A stretch of DNA of 64,000 nt, taken from contig NZ_CABVQK010000002.1 of assembly GCF_902499335.1 (NCBI RefSeq), positions 558,001-622,000 of the forward strand, given 5' to 3'. Both the position numbers and the translations under genes were made by a program. The notes under the pieces were generated by a model. That model saw only the letters and a program-made list of their open reading frames with translations. It made no database searches and was not told the DNA's origin. The number at the start of each line of letters is the position of its first letter. The first letter of the stretch is position 1. This document shows, piece after piece, positions 18,529 through 28,900 of the stretch. This DNA comes from Burkholderia lata (GTDB taxonomy: Bacteria > Pseudomonadota > Gammaproteobacteria > Burkholderiales > Burkholderiaceae).

Positions 18529-18666
18529 ATGAAGACGCTACTCAAAACCCTGACCGTCGCGGCGCTCGCCGCTGCGGTGCTCGTGCCGGCGATCGCCGAA
18601 GCGCATCCGCACCGCGTGTGTCACTTCGACCATCACCATCACAAGATGTGCCGCTGGGTGCGGTAA
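18529..18666 (+). CDS. Very small exported His-rich protein (45 residues)
   Basis: A short open frame starting MKTLLKTL with a clean Sec-type signal (AALAAAVLVPAIAEA) that would leave a mature peptide of about 20 residues. That peptide holds HPHRVCHFD, four consecutive His and a second Cys. The His/Cys content suggests metal binding, but this is inference. An AGGACC stretch 6 bases ahead of the ATG may act as ribosome binding site. It follows the small lipoprotein gene by 46 bases on the same strand. Confidence 0.7.
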   Translation: MKTLLKTLTVAALAAAVLVPAIAEAHPHRVCHFDHHHHKMCRWVR

Positions 18667-18689
18667 ACGAAACAAGGCGCCGGTTCATG

Positions 18690-18732
18690 AAAAAACACCC
18701 CAAAGGCCGGATCAAGTCCAGCTTTTGGGGTG
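18690..18732 (-). terminator. Terminator of the fimbrial operon
   Basis: Minus strand: CACCCCAAA (18732-18724) and its complement (18704-18696) form a 9-bp stem with a 19-base loop. A run of six T follows (18695-18690). It lies about 70 bases after the adhesin stop. Confidence 0.75.
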
Positions 18733-18802
18733 CAGTTCACATGTCGGCGCTTTTTTGATGACGGGATGGCGGGGCTTGCGGTCGTGCCCGCGCACATCCA
18801 CA

Positions 18803-19825
18803 TCAGTAGATAAACAATCGAATCGTTGCCGTCGCGTCGAACCGCCCGATCTTCGGGGGGCCGAACGACTTCAGCACCGCGTCCATCAGTACGCTTTGAT
18901 TCATCACGTTCGACGGGAATTGCGCCAGCGTGAACTGCTGGTTGAACGGAACCGCCTTGCCCTGGCTGTCTTCGATGCCGATCCCGAAATTGCTGTCCTT
19001 CGCGGGAACCAGCAAACCGTTCTGAACCGGATAGCTCGTTTCGAAGTACCCGTCGACGCGCACCGCGACGTTGCATTTCTTGGTCAGCGACAACGAGAAC
19101 CGTTTGCGCGGCACCGCCGGCAGGAAGCCGTTGCCGACCGCCTGGACCTGCCCGAAATTGATGATGCCCGGTTCGGGCGTCACCAGCACGTCGACGAAAC
19201 ACGGCGTCGGCTTGAGGTTGCGCAGGCCGCTCAGCCGGTACTGGAAGCTCGGGTTGTATGCGTTCAGCCCGAACTCGCCGTCGAACTGGAACACCGTGTA
19301 GATATCGCTCGGCGGCTGGACCCAGCTACCCCGCTTGCGCACGACGACCTGATAGTCGATGCTGATGCGCGTTTGCTGGCAACGCCCGCGGTCGAAATCG
19401 TACTTGCTGCACGGCGGCACGGAATACCCGGTGAACACCCCGCCGCCGCGGTTGCTGGTCTTGTCGAAATAATCGACGCCCTTGTAGCGGATGCCGATCT
19501 CGAGCCCCCACGCGGCAGGACTCGTTCGATTCGGATTCGCGTAGAAATAGATGTTGTCGACGACTTTCAGGCTGCTGTCGTCGCCCAGGTCCTTGTAGCA
19601 ATACCCCGTCGTCGTGCGCACCGGCGACACCCAGATCACGTAGCCGTCGGGCGCGTCGGTCGGATACGAGGCCACCCCGCCGATCGGCTCGGTCAACGAA
19701 GTCGCGCCGCTGTTGGTGAGGCAGCGCAGTGCCCATGCGGGCTGCATGGCCGCGACCAGCAACACGAGCACGACCCAGCGCAACCATGCCGCCGGCGATT
19801 CCTGATGGCGCATTGCCCCGCTCAT
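18803..19825 (-). CDS. Fimbrial tip adhesin-like protein
   Basis: 340-residue exported protein, last in the chaperone-usher operon, where the tip adhesin normally sits. It has a signal peptide (WVVLVLLVAAMQPAWA). An N-terminal half carries several Cys, and the C-terminal pilin-like half begins around TPEPGIINFGQVQ and ends with RFDATATIRLFIY, the beta-zipper strand used for chaperone and donor-strand contacts. Its size is close to FimH-like two-domain adhesins. ATG 19825 overlaps the chaperone stop as ATGA. Receptor specificity cannot be read. Confidence 0.82.
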   Translation of the reverse strand: MSGAMRHQESPAAWLRWVVLVLLVAAMQPAWALRCLTNSGATSLTEPIGGVASYPTDAPDGYVIWVSPVRTTTGYCYKDLGDDSSLKVVDNIYFYANPNRTSPAAWGLEIGIRYKGVDYFDKTSNRGGGVFTGYSVPPCSKYDFDRGRCQQTRISIDYQVVVRKRGSWVQPPSDIYTVFQFDGEFGLNAYNPSFQYRLSGLRNLKPTPCFVDVLVTPEPGIINFGQVQAVGNGFLPAVPRKRFSLSLTKKCNVAVRVDGYFETSYPVQNGLLVPAKDSNFGIGIEDSQGKAVPFNQQFTLAQFPSNVMNQSVLMDAVLKSFGPPKIGRFDATATIRLFIY

Positions 19826-20568
19826 TTCTTCACGCTCTTGCACGCACCGGCCTCACACGCATACTCCACCGCCACCTGGCCGCCGTAGTCGTCCACGTGC
19901 GTGACGAACAGCGTCGCCGGCGTCGCGGCCTTGAACGGCACGTCGGCCGTGCTCATCGGGCTCACCATCACCGGGTCCAGCGGCACATGCGTCTTCTGCG
20001 CACCCGAAGCCACGTCGACGATCGTGATGTGATACGGCGTCGGATTGTCGAACACGAGCGTGTGCGCGGCCGAATCGACCCGCAACGTCATCGGCAGCGT
20101 CCAGTCCTCGTCGCGCGCCGGCTGCACGGCCTTCGGCCGGTAGAACAGCTTCATCTGCGTATGCAGCGCGATCTGCAGCGTGTTCGGCGTATCCGTCTTC
20201 GGCGGCACTTCGCGGATGTTCAGGTAGAACACCGATTCGCGATCGGCCGGCAACTCGGTGCCCGGCAGCTTCGCGATCCGCAGCACGTTGCGCTCGTTCG
20301 CCTCGACGCGCTGCAGCGGCGGCACGACCATCAGCGGCGTCGTGATCTTGTTGCCCTTCGCGTCCTCGAGCCACGACTGCACGAGATACGGGTACGTCGT
20401 GCTCTTGTTGGTGATCGTGACGATCGCGGCCTGTTCGCCTTCGTTGAAGATCACGCGCGTGCGATCGGGCACGATCGCCGCCTGCGCGGCGCTTGCGAAC
20501 AGCGCGCCGGCGGTCGCGAGCACGCACCATGCGCGCCGCGAAAAGGAAAGGGAGAAGGAATTTTTCAT
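19822..20568 (-). CDS. Periplasmic fimbrial chaperone (PapD/FimC family)
   Basis: 248 residues with a signal peptide ending AAQA and the PapD-like immunoglobulin fold signatures: TRVIFNEGEQAA near the start, the YLVQSWLED strand, and FYLNIREVPPK, the G1/F1 chaperone signature, around residue 130. It caps pilin subunits in the periplasm. ATG 20568 follows GGAGAAGG only on the opposite strand; it was chosen from the signal peptide. It is 16 bases downstream of the usher stop and overlaps the adhesin gene. Confidence 0.92.
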   Translation of the reverse strand: MKNSFSLSFSRRAWCVLATAGALFASAAQAAIVPDRTRVIFNEGEQAAIVTITNKSTTYPYLVQSWLEDAKGNKITTPLMVVPPLQRVEANERNVLRIAKLPGTELPADRESVFYLNIREVPPKTDTPNTLQIALHTQMKLFYRPKAVQPARDEDWTLPMTLRVDSAAHTLVFDNPTPYHITIVDVASGAQKTHVPLDPVMVSPMSTADVPFKAATPATLFVTHVDDYGGQVAVEYACEAGACKSVKK

Positions 20569-20584
20569 CGCTTGATCCGTGAAT

Positions 20585-23071
20585 TCATCGTTCGACCCGT
20601 GCGGCCGCTGCATGCGACTCGACGGGTGTCTGGCACGTCACCGGAATCGGCGTGCCTTCGAGTTGGAGCTGGTTCGGCAGCGTATCGATCGTGCAGAGCG
20701 TGCGTTCACCCGCGCGCACCGCCAGCGTGGATTTCGGCTGAACCTGGGTCAGGAACGCCGCACCGCCCTCGCCGACGATGCCGAGCTCCTTGCCGTTCGC
20801 CGCGTCCTGCACCGACGCACCGAACGGCAGCGGCTTGCCGGCCGGGTCGGTCATCGTCAGGTACAGGTTGCTGCCGCGCGCGGCGGAAAATTTCACGAAG
20901 CCGATCGCGCCATCGGTCAGCACCATGCGCTGGATCGGGTTCGACACCTGCACTTCGAGCGGCAGCTTCTCGACGTTGACGGTCGCGTCGTACACGTTGT
21001 ACGGCGAGATGCCGTCGAGCACCGCATAGCCGCGCGAATCGGTATGCGAGAGCGTGCCGGACAGCGGCACATCGGGCACGCCGTCGGTCGACACCAGCAG
21101 GCGCGTGTCGCCCGCATTGCCGTTCGCATGCGCCGACACGCCGTATTGCGTCGCGACGAACGAACCGTCGACTTCGAGCGATGCGGCCGCATACGCATTG
21201 GCCAGGGTCGACGCCTGCGCGGTCAGCTGATATGCCGACGAGCGCTGGCGGTAGCTCGCGTTCGCCGATGCGCGTCCGTCGGTCGCGCCCGCGTTGATCT
21301 GGTAGGTGCGACCGGCCGGATCGTCGTAGATGTAGCCCGCGTTCACGCTCGTGCTGCCGCTGCCCGTCGTCAGGTTCGACGTGACCGTGTGGCGGCCGCC
21401 GATCGGCAACGTCGCGGTGACCGAGACCTGGTTGCCGCTTGCACCGGCGCTCTGCGTGCGGAAGGCCGACACGCTCACGTTCAGGTTGCGCAGCGTGCCG
21501 ATCGAGAACGCCCGCGTGAGCGTGAGGCCGACGCGCTGCTCGTTCGCACGTTCCCAGTAGGTCGTCTGGTCGTACGAGAAATAGGTCGACGTGTCGCCGA
21601 AGCGCTTCGACAGCGTCGCCGAGTAGCGCTGCTTGCTGTTGGCGAGGCCGTACGCGGTCGGGTCGCCCGAGAACTGCGCGAAGTTCGTGTATTCGCGCTC
21701 GGAGAAGCGATAGCCGAAGAAGCGCACGTCGGCATCGAGCCCGTCGAAGTGCTTCGAATAGTTGATGCGGTACGAGTTGCCGTTGCGGGTCGCGCCGTTC
21801 CACCACAGCTTCGCCCGCGCATGCGTGACGTCGGCCGACAGCGCGCCGAACGCGCCGAAATCGCGGCCCACGCCGAGCGCGATCGACGTGTAGCCCGACG
21901 CGGTGATGAAACCGCCATACGCGGTGACGTCGAACGGCAGGCCGTACGCGATTTCACCGAAGCCGAAGAACGGCGTGATGCCGGCACCGCCGAACAGCCG
22001 CGGCTTGCCGACGGCGGCCTTGTAGCGCAATTGCCCGGCGCGCGCGAGGAACGGCACGGCGGCCGTCGTCACCTGAAAGCGCTGCACGCTGCCGTCTTCT
22101 TCCTCGACCGCGACGTCGAGCGTGCCCTGCACGCTCGTATTGATGTTCTGCAACGCGAAGGCGCCCGGCGACACGCGCGTCACGTACAACACGCGGCCTG
22201 CCTGCGACACGGTCACGGTCGCGTTGGTGCGTGCGACGCCCGCGATCAGCGGCGCATAGCCGCGCAACGATGGCGGCAGCATGCGGTCGTCGCTGCGGAT
22301 CGACGCGCCCGTCAGCGCGAACGTGTCGAAAATGTCCGACGTCAGGTAGTCGTCGCCGAACGTCACCGTCGACTGGATCGACGGCAGCGCGCGAAATGCA
22401 TAAAGCCGGCTGAAGCGGAACGTGCGGTCCGCGTAGGCCGTATTGCCCACGTTCGATTGCGCCTGGTAGTCGCCGCGAAAGCGCCATGCATCCCAGTTCG
22501 CGCCAACCGTCCCGTAGGCCTGGATCGAATTCGTCTGGCTGCCGCCCGTGCCGAAGTTGCGGTTCGTGTTCGCGATCACGCGATAGTCGAGCATCGCACC
22601 CGGAATCCCTTCGGACCAGCGCGACGGCGGCAGGTAGGTCGAGTCGGTGAACTCGAGCGCGGCCTGCGGAATCGTGATCTTGAGCCGCCCGTCGCTTTTC
22701 AGGTAGCGCACGGTTGCCCCCTCGATCGCGCCGAGGTCGACGCAACGTCCGCCCTGGAAGCGCGGCAGGTCCTTCGCGAGCGAAGGCTTCAACCCGAACT
22801 GCGCGACGAGCTCCGGCGGCAGGCACGGTTTGCCCGCCCCCGACGTGTCGACGGCGATGAACTCGATTGCCTGCAGCCCGTAGAACAGGTCGTTGACCTG
22901 TACGTCGAGCATGTACTCGCCGGGCAGCGTGAAGTCCGCCTGCGAGAACTGCGACAGGTCGACGTTGTTCGAACCGTCGATGTTCAGGAACGACGAATTG
23001 AATTCCGTCGCATGGCTCTGGCTGCCGACAACCAGCACGGAGACGCAAAGGAAGGAATGTCTGATTCGCAC
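20585..23071 (-). CDS. Outer-membrane fimbrial usher (FimD/PapC family)
   Basis: 828-residue usher, normal length for the family. It begins with a signal peptide, then an N-terminal domain (ATEFNSSFLNID...), a beta-barrel with plug segment, and C-terminal domains containing GVPDVPLSGT and TDSRGYAVLDGISPYN, both typical usher signatures. It assembles and exports the pilus. It starts with GTG at 23071, because no ATG lies near the signal sequence. It lies between the major pilin gene and the chaperone gene, with a stem-loop between pilin and usher. Confidence 0.93.
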   Translation of the reverse strand: MRIRHSFLCVSVLVVGSQSHATEFNSSFLNIDGSNNVDLSQFSQADFTLPGEYMLDVQVNDLFYGLQAIEFIAVDTSGAGKPCLPPELVAQFGLKPSLAKDLPRFQGGRCVDLGAIEGATVRYLKSDGRLKITIPQAALEFTDSTYLPPSRWSEGIPGAMLDYRVIANTNRNFGTGGSQTNSIQAYGTVGANWDAWRFRGDYQAQSNVGNTAYADRTFRFSRLYAFRALPSIQSTVTFGDDYLTSDIFDTFALTGASIRSDDRMLPPSLRGYAPLIAGVARTNATVTVSQAGRVLYVTRVSPGAFALQNINTSVQGTLDVAVEEEDGSVQRFQVTTAAVPFLARAGQLRYKAAVGKPRLFGGAGITPFFGFGEIAYGLPFDVTAYGGFITASGYTSIALGVGRDFGAFGALSADVTHARAKLWWNGATRNGNSYRINYSKHFDGLDADVRFFGYRFSEREYTNFAQFSGDPTAYGLANSKQRYSATLSKRFGDTSTYFSYDQTTYWERANEQRVGLTLTRAFSIGTLRNLNVSVSAFRTQSAGASGNQVSVTATLPIGGRHTVTSNLTTGSGSTSVNAGYIYDDPAGRTYQINAGATDGRASANASYRQRSSAYQLTAQASTLANAYAAASLEVDGSFVATQYGVSAHANGNAGDTRLLVSTDGVPDVPLSGTLSHTDSRGYAVLDGISPYNVYDATVNVEKLPLEVQVSNPIQRMVLTDGAIGFVKFSAARGSNLYLTMTDPAGKPLPFGASVQDAANGKELGIVGEGGAAFLTQVQPKSTLAVRAGERTLCTIDTLPNQLQLEGTPIPVTCQTPVESHAAAARVER

Positions 23072-23106
23072 GCGGCGCTACCGGAAGTCCAGGAAGGGGA
23101 AAAAGA

Positions 23107-23144
23107 AGGAAAAACGAACGAGGAAGGGTGCACGCACCCTTCCC
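23107..23144 (-). terminator. Stem-loop with T-rich tail between pilin and usher genes
   Basis: GGAAGGGTGC (23123-23132) pairs with GCACCCTTCC (23135-23144), a 10-bp stem with a 2-base loop centre. On the minus strand it is followed by TCGTTCGTTTTTCC. It sits 13 bases after the pilin stop, so it likely acts as a partial terminator or mRNA stabiliser that leaves the pilin message in excess. Confidence 0.7.
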
Positions 23145-23156
23145 CGGTACGGCGGC

Positions 23157-23669
23157 TTACTGGTAGCGGACCGTGAAGTTCGCCACGCCGTCGGCGGTAC
23201 CCGGCGTCACGCCGGCTGCGGTCGCTTCGTACATGGCTGCGAAGCGCGCGGTGTTCGTGCCGTTCTGCAGCACGGTCGGTGCCTTCTGCTCGGCGCCGTT
23301 GTCGAGGTATTCGCCCGACGCTGCCTGCAGGCGGATGCCGACGTTGGTTGCCGAACCGATCGTCGCGAGCAGCTTCGGCTGGCCCGCGCTCGACGTGCCC
23401 GTGAACGTGAAGTACGCGTTCTGCGCGATGCTCGTGTCGCAGTCGGTCAACTTGATGTCGAAGTTGGTCGGCGTGGACTTGTCGCCAGCCTGCTTGAACA
23501 CGTTGGTCGGCACCTTGCCGAGGTTCACGGTCTGGTTGACCGAACCCGAATCGATGCCGCATGCGCCCGCGACGATCTCGCCCGTGAAGTTGATCGTGCC
23601 GGTGCCCGCTGCGAAGGCCGAGGTCGACAGGGCCGCGAGTGCGACAGCGGTCAGGAGGGATTTTTTCAT
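23157..23669 (-). CDS. Major fimbrial subunit (FimA-type pilin)
   Basis: 170 residues starting MKKSLLTAVALAAL with a signal peptide ending AFA. The mature part begins AAGTGTINFTGEIV, typical of type 1 pilins. The two cysteines (in GACGID and TDCDTS) would form the conserved disulfide. The C-terminus ends GVANFTVRYQ, the penultimate-Tyr beta-zipper motif. First gene of the operon and expected to be the pilus shaft subunit. ATG 23669 is chosen by the signal peptide. Confidence 0.92.
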   Translation of the reverse strand: MKKSLLTAVALAALSTSAFAAGTGTINFTGEIVAGACGIDSGSVNQTVNLGKVPTNVFKQAGDKSTPTNFDIKLTDCDTSIAQNAYFTFTGTSSAGQPKLLATIGSATNVGIRLQAASGEYLDNGAEQKAPTVLQNGTNTARFAAMYEATAAGVTPGTADGVANFTVRYQ

Positions 23670-24503
23670 GACGTTACCCGTAAGGAGTGCAAATGGAGTA
23701 GATGACGTGGCGGACACAAACGGCAGCGTGTGGTGGCTCCCGTCCGTCACGAGGCCGCATTATCGAGATAATCGTGAAAGTTTTCTGTAAATCATTGTCA
23801 AATGCCTCTGACAATGTCCGATTTACCCCTCTAAACCCTCACTATTTCCCGTCGATTTTCAATCTCGCCATTTTTATCCGCAGTCCTTTTTTATTTACCG
23901 GAAGTAATTGAAGATTAACGATATTTTCGGCGGATAACCGACATCACCCCGCTCCTCCTTGCTGGCATTGGCTCTCGCGATATCCTCTCGAAAAAGGACA
24001 AAACATTGTCCAGCGCCGCCATCGTTGCGAACCGACAACGCCAATATCGAATCATTTTCAACAAACAGGAAATTAACGATCGATTCAATCAATACAATTT
24101 TTTCGCGCAAACGATTGCGCAATGAATACAAACGTTTTACTGCGACACTTTGCCGCCCTCATTATTTCCAATTCATTGATTAATTAGACCATCAATTCCG
24201 GATCGTAAATCGCATGCGCGAGCGGCCTTTAGAACCCGACATCCGGGCTGCATTGCATGGCAGAAAGAAGGGAAAATGACCCGCACACGTTTGCGCGGGA
24301 TTGCGACGCGAGCGGTCGCAGGACGGGCACCGTTCCGGAACGCGCGCGTGCGCGTTGATGCTGGATGAAAGGCGTCCTGACCGGCCGGTCAGCGGGGAGA
24401 GATTTCGCTGGAGCAGCGATATCGGTCGAATGAAGCGGCGGCGGCACGTCGAAGCGTACCGCCGCCGTGCCGCCCGGCGCGTTGTCGCGTCAGGCGACAG
24501 GCA
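23670..24503. other. AT-rich intergenic control region upstream of the pilin gene
   Basis: About 830 bases without a convincing gene, clearly richer in A and T from roughly 23770 to 24220 than the rest of the window. It holds the inverted repeat CATTGTCA-8-TGACAATG (23793-23816), the near-palindrome ATTATC-GA-GATAAT (23759-23772), a TTGACA on the minus strand at 23801-23796 and a short GGACAA/TTGTCC repeat (23996-24011). Short frames here begin with weak starts and show no recognisable protein. It probably carries the fimbrial promoter and binding sites. The part after 24250 lies downstream of oprA and has no clear terminator. Confidence 0.55.
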
Positions 24504-25964
24504 TTACGCGGCAGCCTCGGCCTGCGCCGACACCGGCGACCAGCCACCGCCGAGCGCGCGGTACAGCGTGATCGCGTTCGTGAGCCTGAGCTGCTTGAGC
24601 CGGATCAGTTCCTGCCCCGACTCGTACGTGCTGCGCTGCGCGTCGAGCAGTTCGAGATACGTCGCGACACCGCCCGCGTAGCGACGCTCCGCGAGCTTCA
24701 GCCGCGCGCCGTCGGCCGTATATACGTCCTGCTGCGCGGCAAGCTGGCGATCGATCCAGTCGCGCGCGGCGAATGCATCGGCCACTTCGCGGAACGCGGT
24801 CTGTACCGTCTTCTCGTAATCGGCAACCGCGATGTGCTTGCGCGCGTTCGCGACGTCGAGATTCGCGCGATTGCGGCCGCCCGCGAAGATCGGCAGCGTG
24901 ATGCGCGGCGCGAAGGTCCACACGCTCGTACCGCCGGTGAACAGGCTCGAGAACGCGTCGCTGACCGAGCCGTAGTCGCTCGTCAACGTGATGCGCGGGA
25001 AGAACGCCGCGCGCGCGGCACCGATCTGCGCGTTGGAGGCCTTGAGCCGCGCTTCCGCCTGCCGGATGTCCGGGCGTCGCTCGAGCAGCGCACTCGGTGC
25101 GCCGGGCGCCACGGGCGCGATCGACAGCGTGTCGAGCGCAGTCGTGTCACCCGGCACGGTGCGCGCGAAGTCGCCCGCGAGCAACTGCAGCGCGCGCACG
25201 GATTGCGCATGCTCGCGTTCCAGCGCGGCCTGCGACGCGCGCGCGGATGCCACCAGCATCTCGGCCGAGCGCAGCTCGATCGCGTCGCTCGTGCCGGCCG
25301 CATAGCGGCGCTGCGTGAGCGCGGCCATGTGTTCACGCGCGTCCAGCGTCCGCCGCGCCAGCGCGAGCTGCTCGTGCAGCGAACGCTCCGATACATACGC
25401 GCCTGCCACGTCGGCGATCACGCCGATGCGAACCGTGCGCTGTGCATTGGCCGTCGCGAAATAGTCGGCGAGCGCCGCATCGGACAGGCTGCGGACGCGG
25501 CCGAACAGGTCGAGCTCGTACGCACTGATGCCGACGCCCGCGCGATACAGCCCGCTGATCGCGCTTTCGCGCACGACCGGGTCGTACTGGCGCGCACGGT
25601 CATAGCCCAGATTCGCATCGACCGACGGCATCAGGTCCGCGCGCTGCACGCCGTACAGCGCGCGCGCTTCCTCGAGCCGGCCGGCCGCGACCCGCAGGTC
25701 GCGGTTGTTCGCGAGCGCCGCGTCGATCCACGCCTGCAGTGACGCATCGGTAAAGTAGGTGCGCCAGTCGTCGAGCAGCGCGGCATCGGCGGGCGACACC
25801 TCGGCCGCCGGTGCCGCGCTGCCATCGACCGGCGCATAGGTCGCCGGCACCGGCGCCGCCGGTCGCTCGTAACGCGGCGCGAGCGTGCAGCCGGCCAGCG
25901 CGAGCGCGGCGGCCAGCGCAACCTGGACCCGCAGCGCGGCGCGTGCATTCAGCGCAAACATCAT
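24504..25964 (-). CDS. oprA: RND efflux outer-membrane channel lipoprotein (OprM/NodT family)
   Basis: 486 residues. A signal peptide ends LALAGC, a lipobox, so it is an outer-membrane lipoprotein of the TolC/OprM type. The two repeated outer-membrane efflux domains are seen, with LDLFGRVRSLSDAALADYFAT in the first half and PIFAGGRNRANLDVANARK in the second. It forms the exit duct of the pump. The ATG overlaps the pump gene stop (ATGA), with a second ATG next to it. The symbol follows the AmrAB-OprA system of related Burkholderia. Confidence 0.9.
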   Translation of the reverse strand: MMFALNARAALRVQVALAAALALAGCTLAPRYERPAAPVPATYAPVDGSAAPAAEVSPADAALLDDWRTYFTDASLQAWIDAALANNRDLRVAAGRLEEARALYGVQRADLMPSVDANLGYDRARQYDPVVRESAISGLYRAGVGISAYELDLFGRVRSLSDAALADYFATANAQRTVRIGVIADVAGAYVSERSLHEQLALARRTLDAREHMAALTQRRYAAGTSDAIELRSAEMLVASARASQAALEREHAQSVRALQLLAGDFARTVPGDTTALDTLSIAPVAPGAPSALLERRPDIRQAEARLKASNAQIGAARAAFFPRITLTSDYGSVSDAFSSLFTGGTSVWTFAPRITLPIFAGGRNRANLDVANARKHIAVADYEKTVQTAFREVADAFAARDWIDRQLAAQQDVYTADGARLKLAERRYAGGVATYLELLDAQRSTYESGQELIRLKQLRLTNAITLYRALGGGWSPVSAQAEAAA

Positions 25965-28900
25965 TGAGAACCCTCCATCGTCGCCGGCTGTGCCCCGCCG
26001 CGCCGGCGCGGGCCGACGTCGAACAGGCGGCCGACGATCACGAAAAACAGCGGGACGAGGAACACCGCGAGCACGGTCGCCGTGATCACGCCGCCCAGCA
26101 CGCCGGTGCCGATCGCCATCTGCGCGCCGGACGCGGCGCCCGACGCGAACGCGAGCGGCAGCACGCCGACGCCGAACGCGAGCGACGTCATCACGATCGG
26201 CCGCAGCCGCAGGCGCGCGGCCTCGAGCGCCGCGTCGACGAGCGACATGCGCTGCGCGACCAGGTCCTTCGCGACTTCGACGATCAGGATCGCGTTCTTC
26301 GCGGACAGCCCGATCGTCGCGATCAACCCCACCTTGAAGTAGATGTCGTTCGGCATCATCCGCAGCGTGACGCCGAGCACCGCACCGATCACGCCGAGCG
26401 GCACGACCAGCATCACCGCGAACGGAATCGACCAGCTCTCGTAGAGCGCCGCGAGCGCGAGGAACACGACGAGCACCGACAGCGCGAACAGCATCGGCGC
26501 CTGCGCGCCCGACAGCCGCTCCTCGAACGACTGCCCCGACCACGAGAAGCCGGTGCCGGCCGGCAGCTTCCCGGCGAGCCGCTCGATCGCGGCCATCGCC
26601 TCGCCGCTGCTGTGGCCTTCCGCGGCCGAGCCGTTGATCGTGAACGACGGAAAGCCGTTGTAGCGCGTGAGCTGCGGCGGCCCGAGCGTCCAGTGCAGCG
26701 TCGTGAACGCCGCGAGCGGCACCATCTCGCCGCGCGCATTGCGCACGCGCAGCTTCTTCACGTCGTCCGGATCGAGCCGGTGCAGCCCGTCGGCCTGCAC
26801 GACCACGCGCCGCACCTGCGTGCCGTGCATGAAGTCGCCGATATAGTCGGAGCCGAACATCACCGCGAGCGTCGTGTTGATCTCGTCCATCGACACGCCG
26901 AGCGCGGACGCCTTCGCGCGATCGATGTCGAGCTTCAGCTGCGGTGCGTCCTGCGTGCCGGCGAACATCAGGTCGGCCAGCGCCGGATCCTTGCGGCCCG
27001 TCGCGAGCAGCTGCTCGCGCGCGGCGCTGAACGTCGCGTAGTCGAGCCCGCCGCGGTTCTGCAGCCGGAAGTCGAAGCCGCTCGACGAGCCGAGATCGGG
27101 CAGCGCCGGCGAGTTCATTGCGAACACCGTCGTGTTCGGCGTGCTCGCGAAGCGCTCGTTGATGCGCGCGACGATCGCCTGCACGTGAGCGTCTTCGCTC
27201 TTGCGCTCCTTCCAGTTCTTCAGCGAGACGAAGATCATCCCGCCGTTCGGCCCTTCGCCGTACAGGTTGAAGCCGCCGAGCGCATACGTGAACGCGGTCG
27301 GCTCGTCGCGGCGGATCGCCGACTCGACTTCCCGCACGCTCTGCATCGTTTCCGCGAGCGGCGTGCCTTGCGGCCGGATCACCATCACCATGAAGTTGCC
27401 CTGGTCCTCGTCCGGCAGGAACGCGGTCGGCAGTTGCGTGAGCATCAGCCCCGCGACGCCGGTCAGCGCGCCGTACACGACGAGCCAGCGCACCGGCTTC
27501 TTCAGCATCTTGCCGACGCGCGTCGCATAGCGCTGCGTCGAGCTCGCGACGAAGCGGTTGAACCAGCCGAAGAAGCCGCGCTTCTCGTGATGGCCGCCGG
27601 ACACGGGCTTGAGCAGCGTCGCGCACAGCGCGGGCGTCAGCGACAGCGCGAGGAAAGCCGAGAAGCCGATCGACACCGCGAGCGACAACGCAAATTGCCG
27701 GTAGATGTTGCCCACCGCGCCGCCGAAGAACGCCATCGGCAGGAACACCGACGTCAGCACCACGGTGATCCCGATGATCGCGCCGCTGATCTGCTTCATC
27801 GCCTTGACGGTCGCGTCGTAGGGCCCGAGCCCCTCCTCGACCATCAGCCGCTCGACGTTCTCGACCACGACGATCGCGTCGTCGACGAGAATGCCGATAG
27901 CGAGCACCATCCCGAACATCGTCAGCACGTTGATCGAGAAGCCCGCCGCATACATCACGCCGAACGTGCCCGCGAGCGCGACCGGCACGACGAGCGTCGG
28001 GATCAGCGTCGCACGCAGGTTCTGCATGAACAGGAACATCACGAGGAACACCAGCACGCCGGCCTCGATCAGCGTCGTGACGACCTTGTTCATCGATACG
28101 CGCACGAACGACGACGTCTCGTACGGGATCTGGTACTTCACGCCCGGCGGAAAATACGCGGACAGCTCGTCCATCGTCGCGCGCACGCGCTTCTCGGTCG
28201 ATACCGCATTCGAGCCCGGCGCGAGCTTGATGCCCATCCCGGTCGCGACCTTGCCGTTCACGTACGACGGGTAGTTGTAGTCGTTGCCGCCGAACTCGAT
28301 GCGTGCGACGTCGCGCAGGGTCAGCGCGGAGCCGTCGGCCTGCGTGCGCAGCGCGATCGCGCCGAAATCGGCCGGCGTCTTCAGCGGCGCATCGGCGAAC
28401 ACGGTCGCCGCGATCGGCGCGCTGGCCGGCACCGCGCTGCGGCCGATGTCGCCGATCGTCACGCGCGCGTTGTGCGCACGCACGGCCGACGCGATATCCG
28501 ACGCGGTAAGGCCGTGCCCGGCCATCTTCACCGGGTCGGGCCAGATCCGCATCGCGTATTCGGCGCCCCAGAACTGCACCTTGCCGACACCCTCGACGCG
28601 ACGCAGCGCCTGCACGACGTTCGCCGACGCATATTCGCCGAGCTGCACGGCGGTCATCCGTCCGTCGTCGGACGTCAGCGACACCACGAGCTGGATGTTG
28701 TCGGCGGCCTTCTCGACCTGGATGCCGTCGCGCCGCACCGGTTCGGGCAGCCGCGCCTCGACCGTCTTCAGCCGGTTCTGCACTTCGACGGCCGCGAGAT
28801 CGGCGTTCACGCCCTGCTTGAACGTCAGGTACAGCGACGCCATCCCGGCGCTGCTGGTGGCCGATGTGTACATCAGCCCCGGCGCACCGTTCATTTCGCG

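Noticed and set aside
23895-24131. 78-residue minus-strand frame in the AT-rich region
   Set aside because: It begins with TTG, has no ribosome binding site or recognisable protein, and lies where AT-richness makes its composition unlike the genes around it.
24430-24475. GGCGGCACG/CGTGCCGCC repeat after oprA as terminator
   Set aside because: The loop is 17 bases and no T-run follows on the minus strand, so I do not call it.
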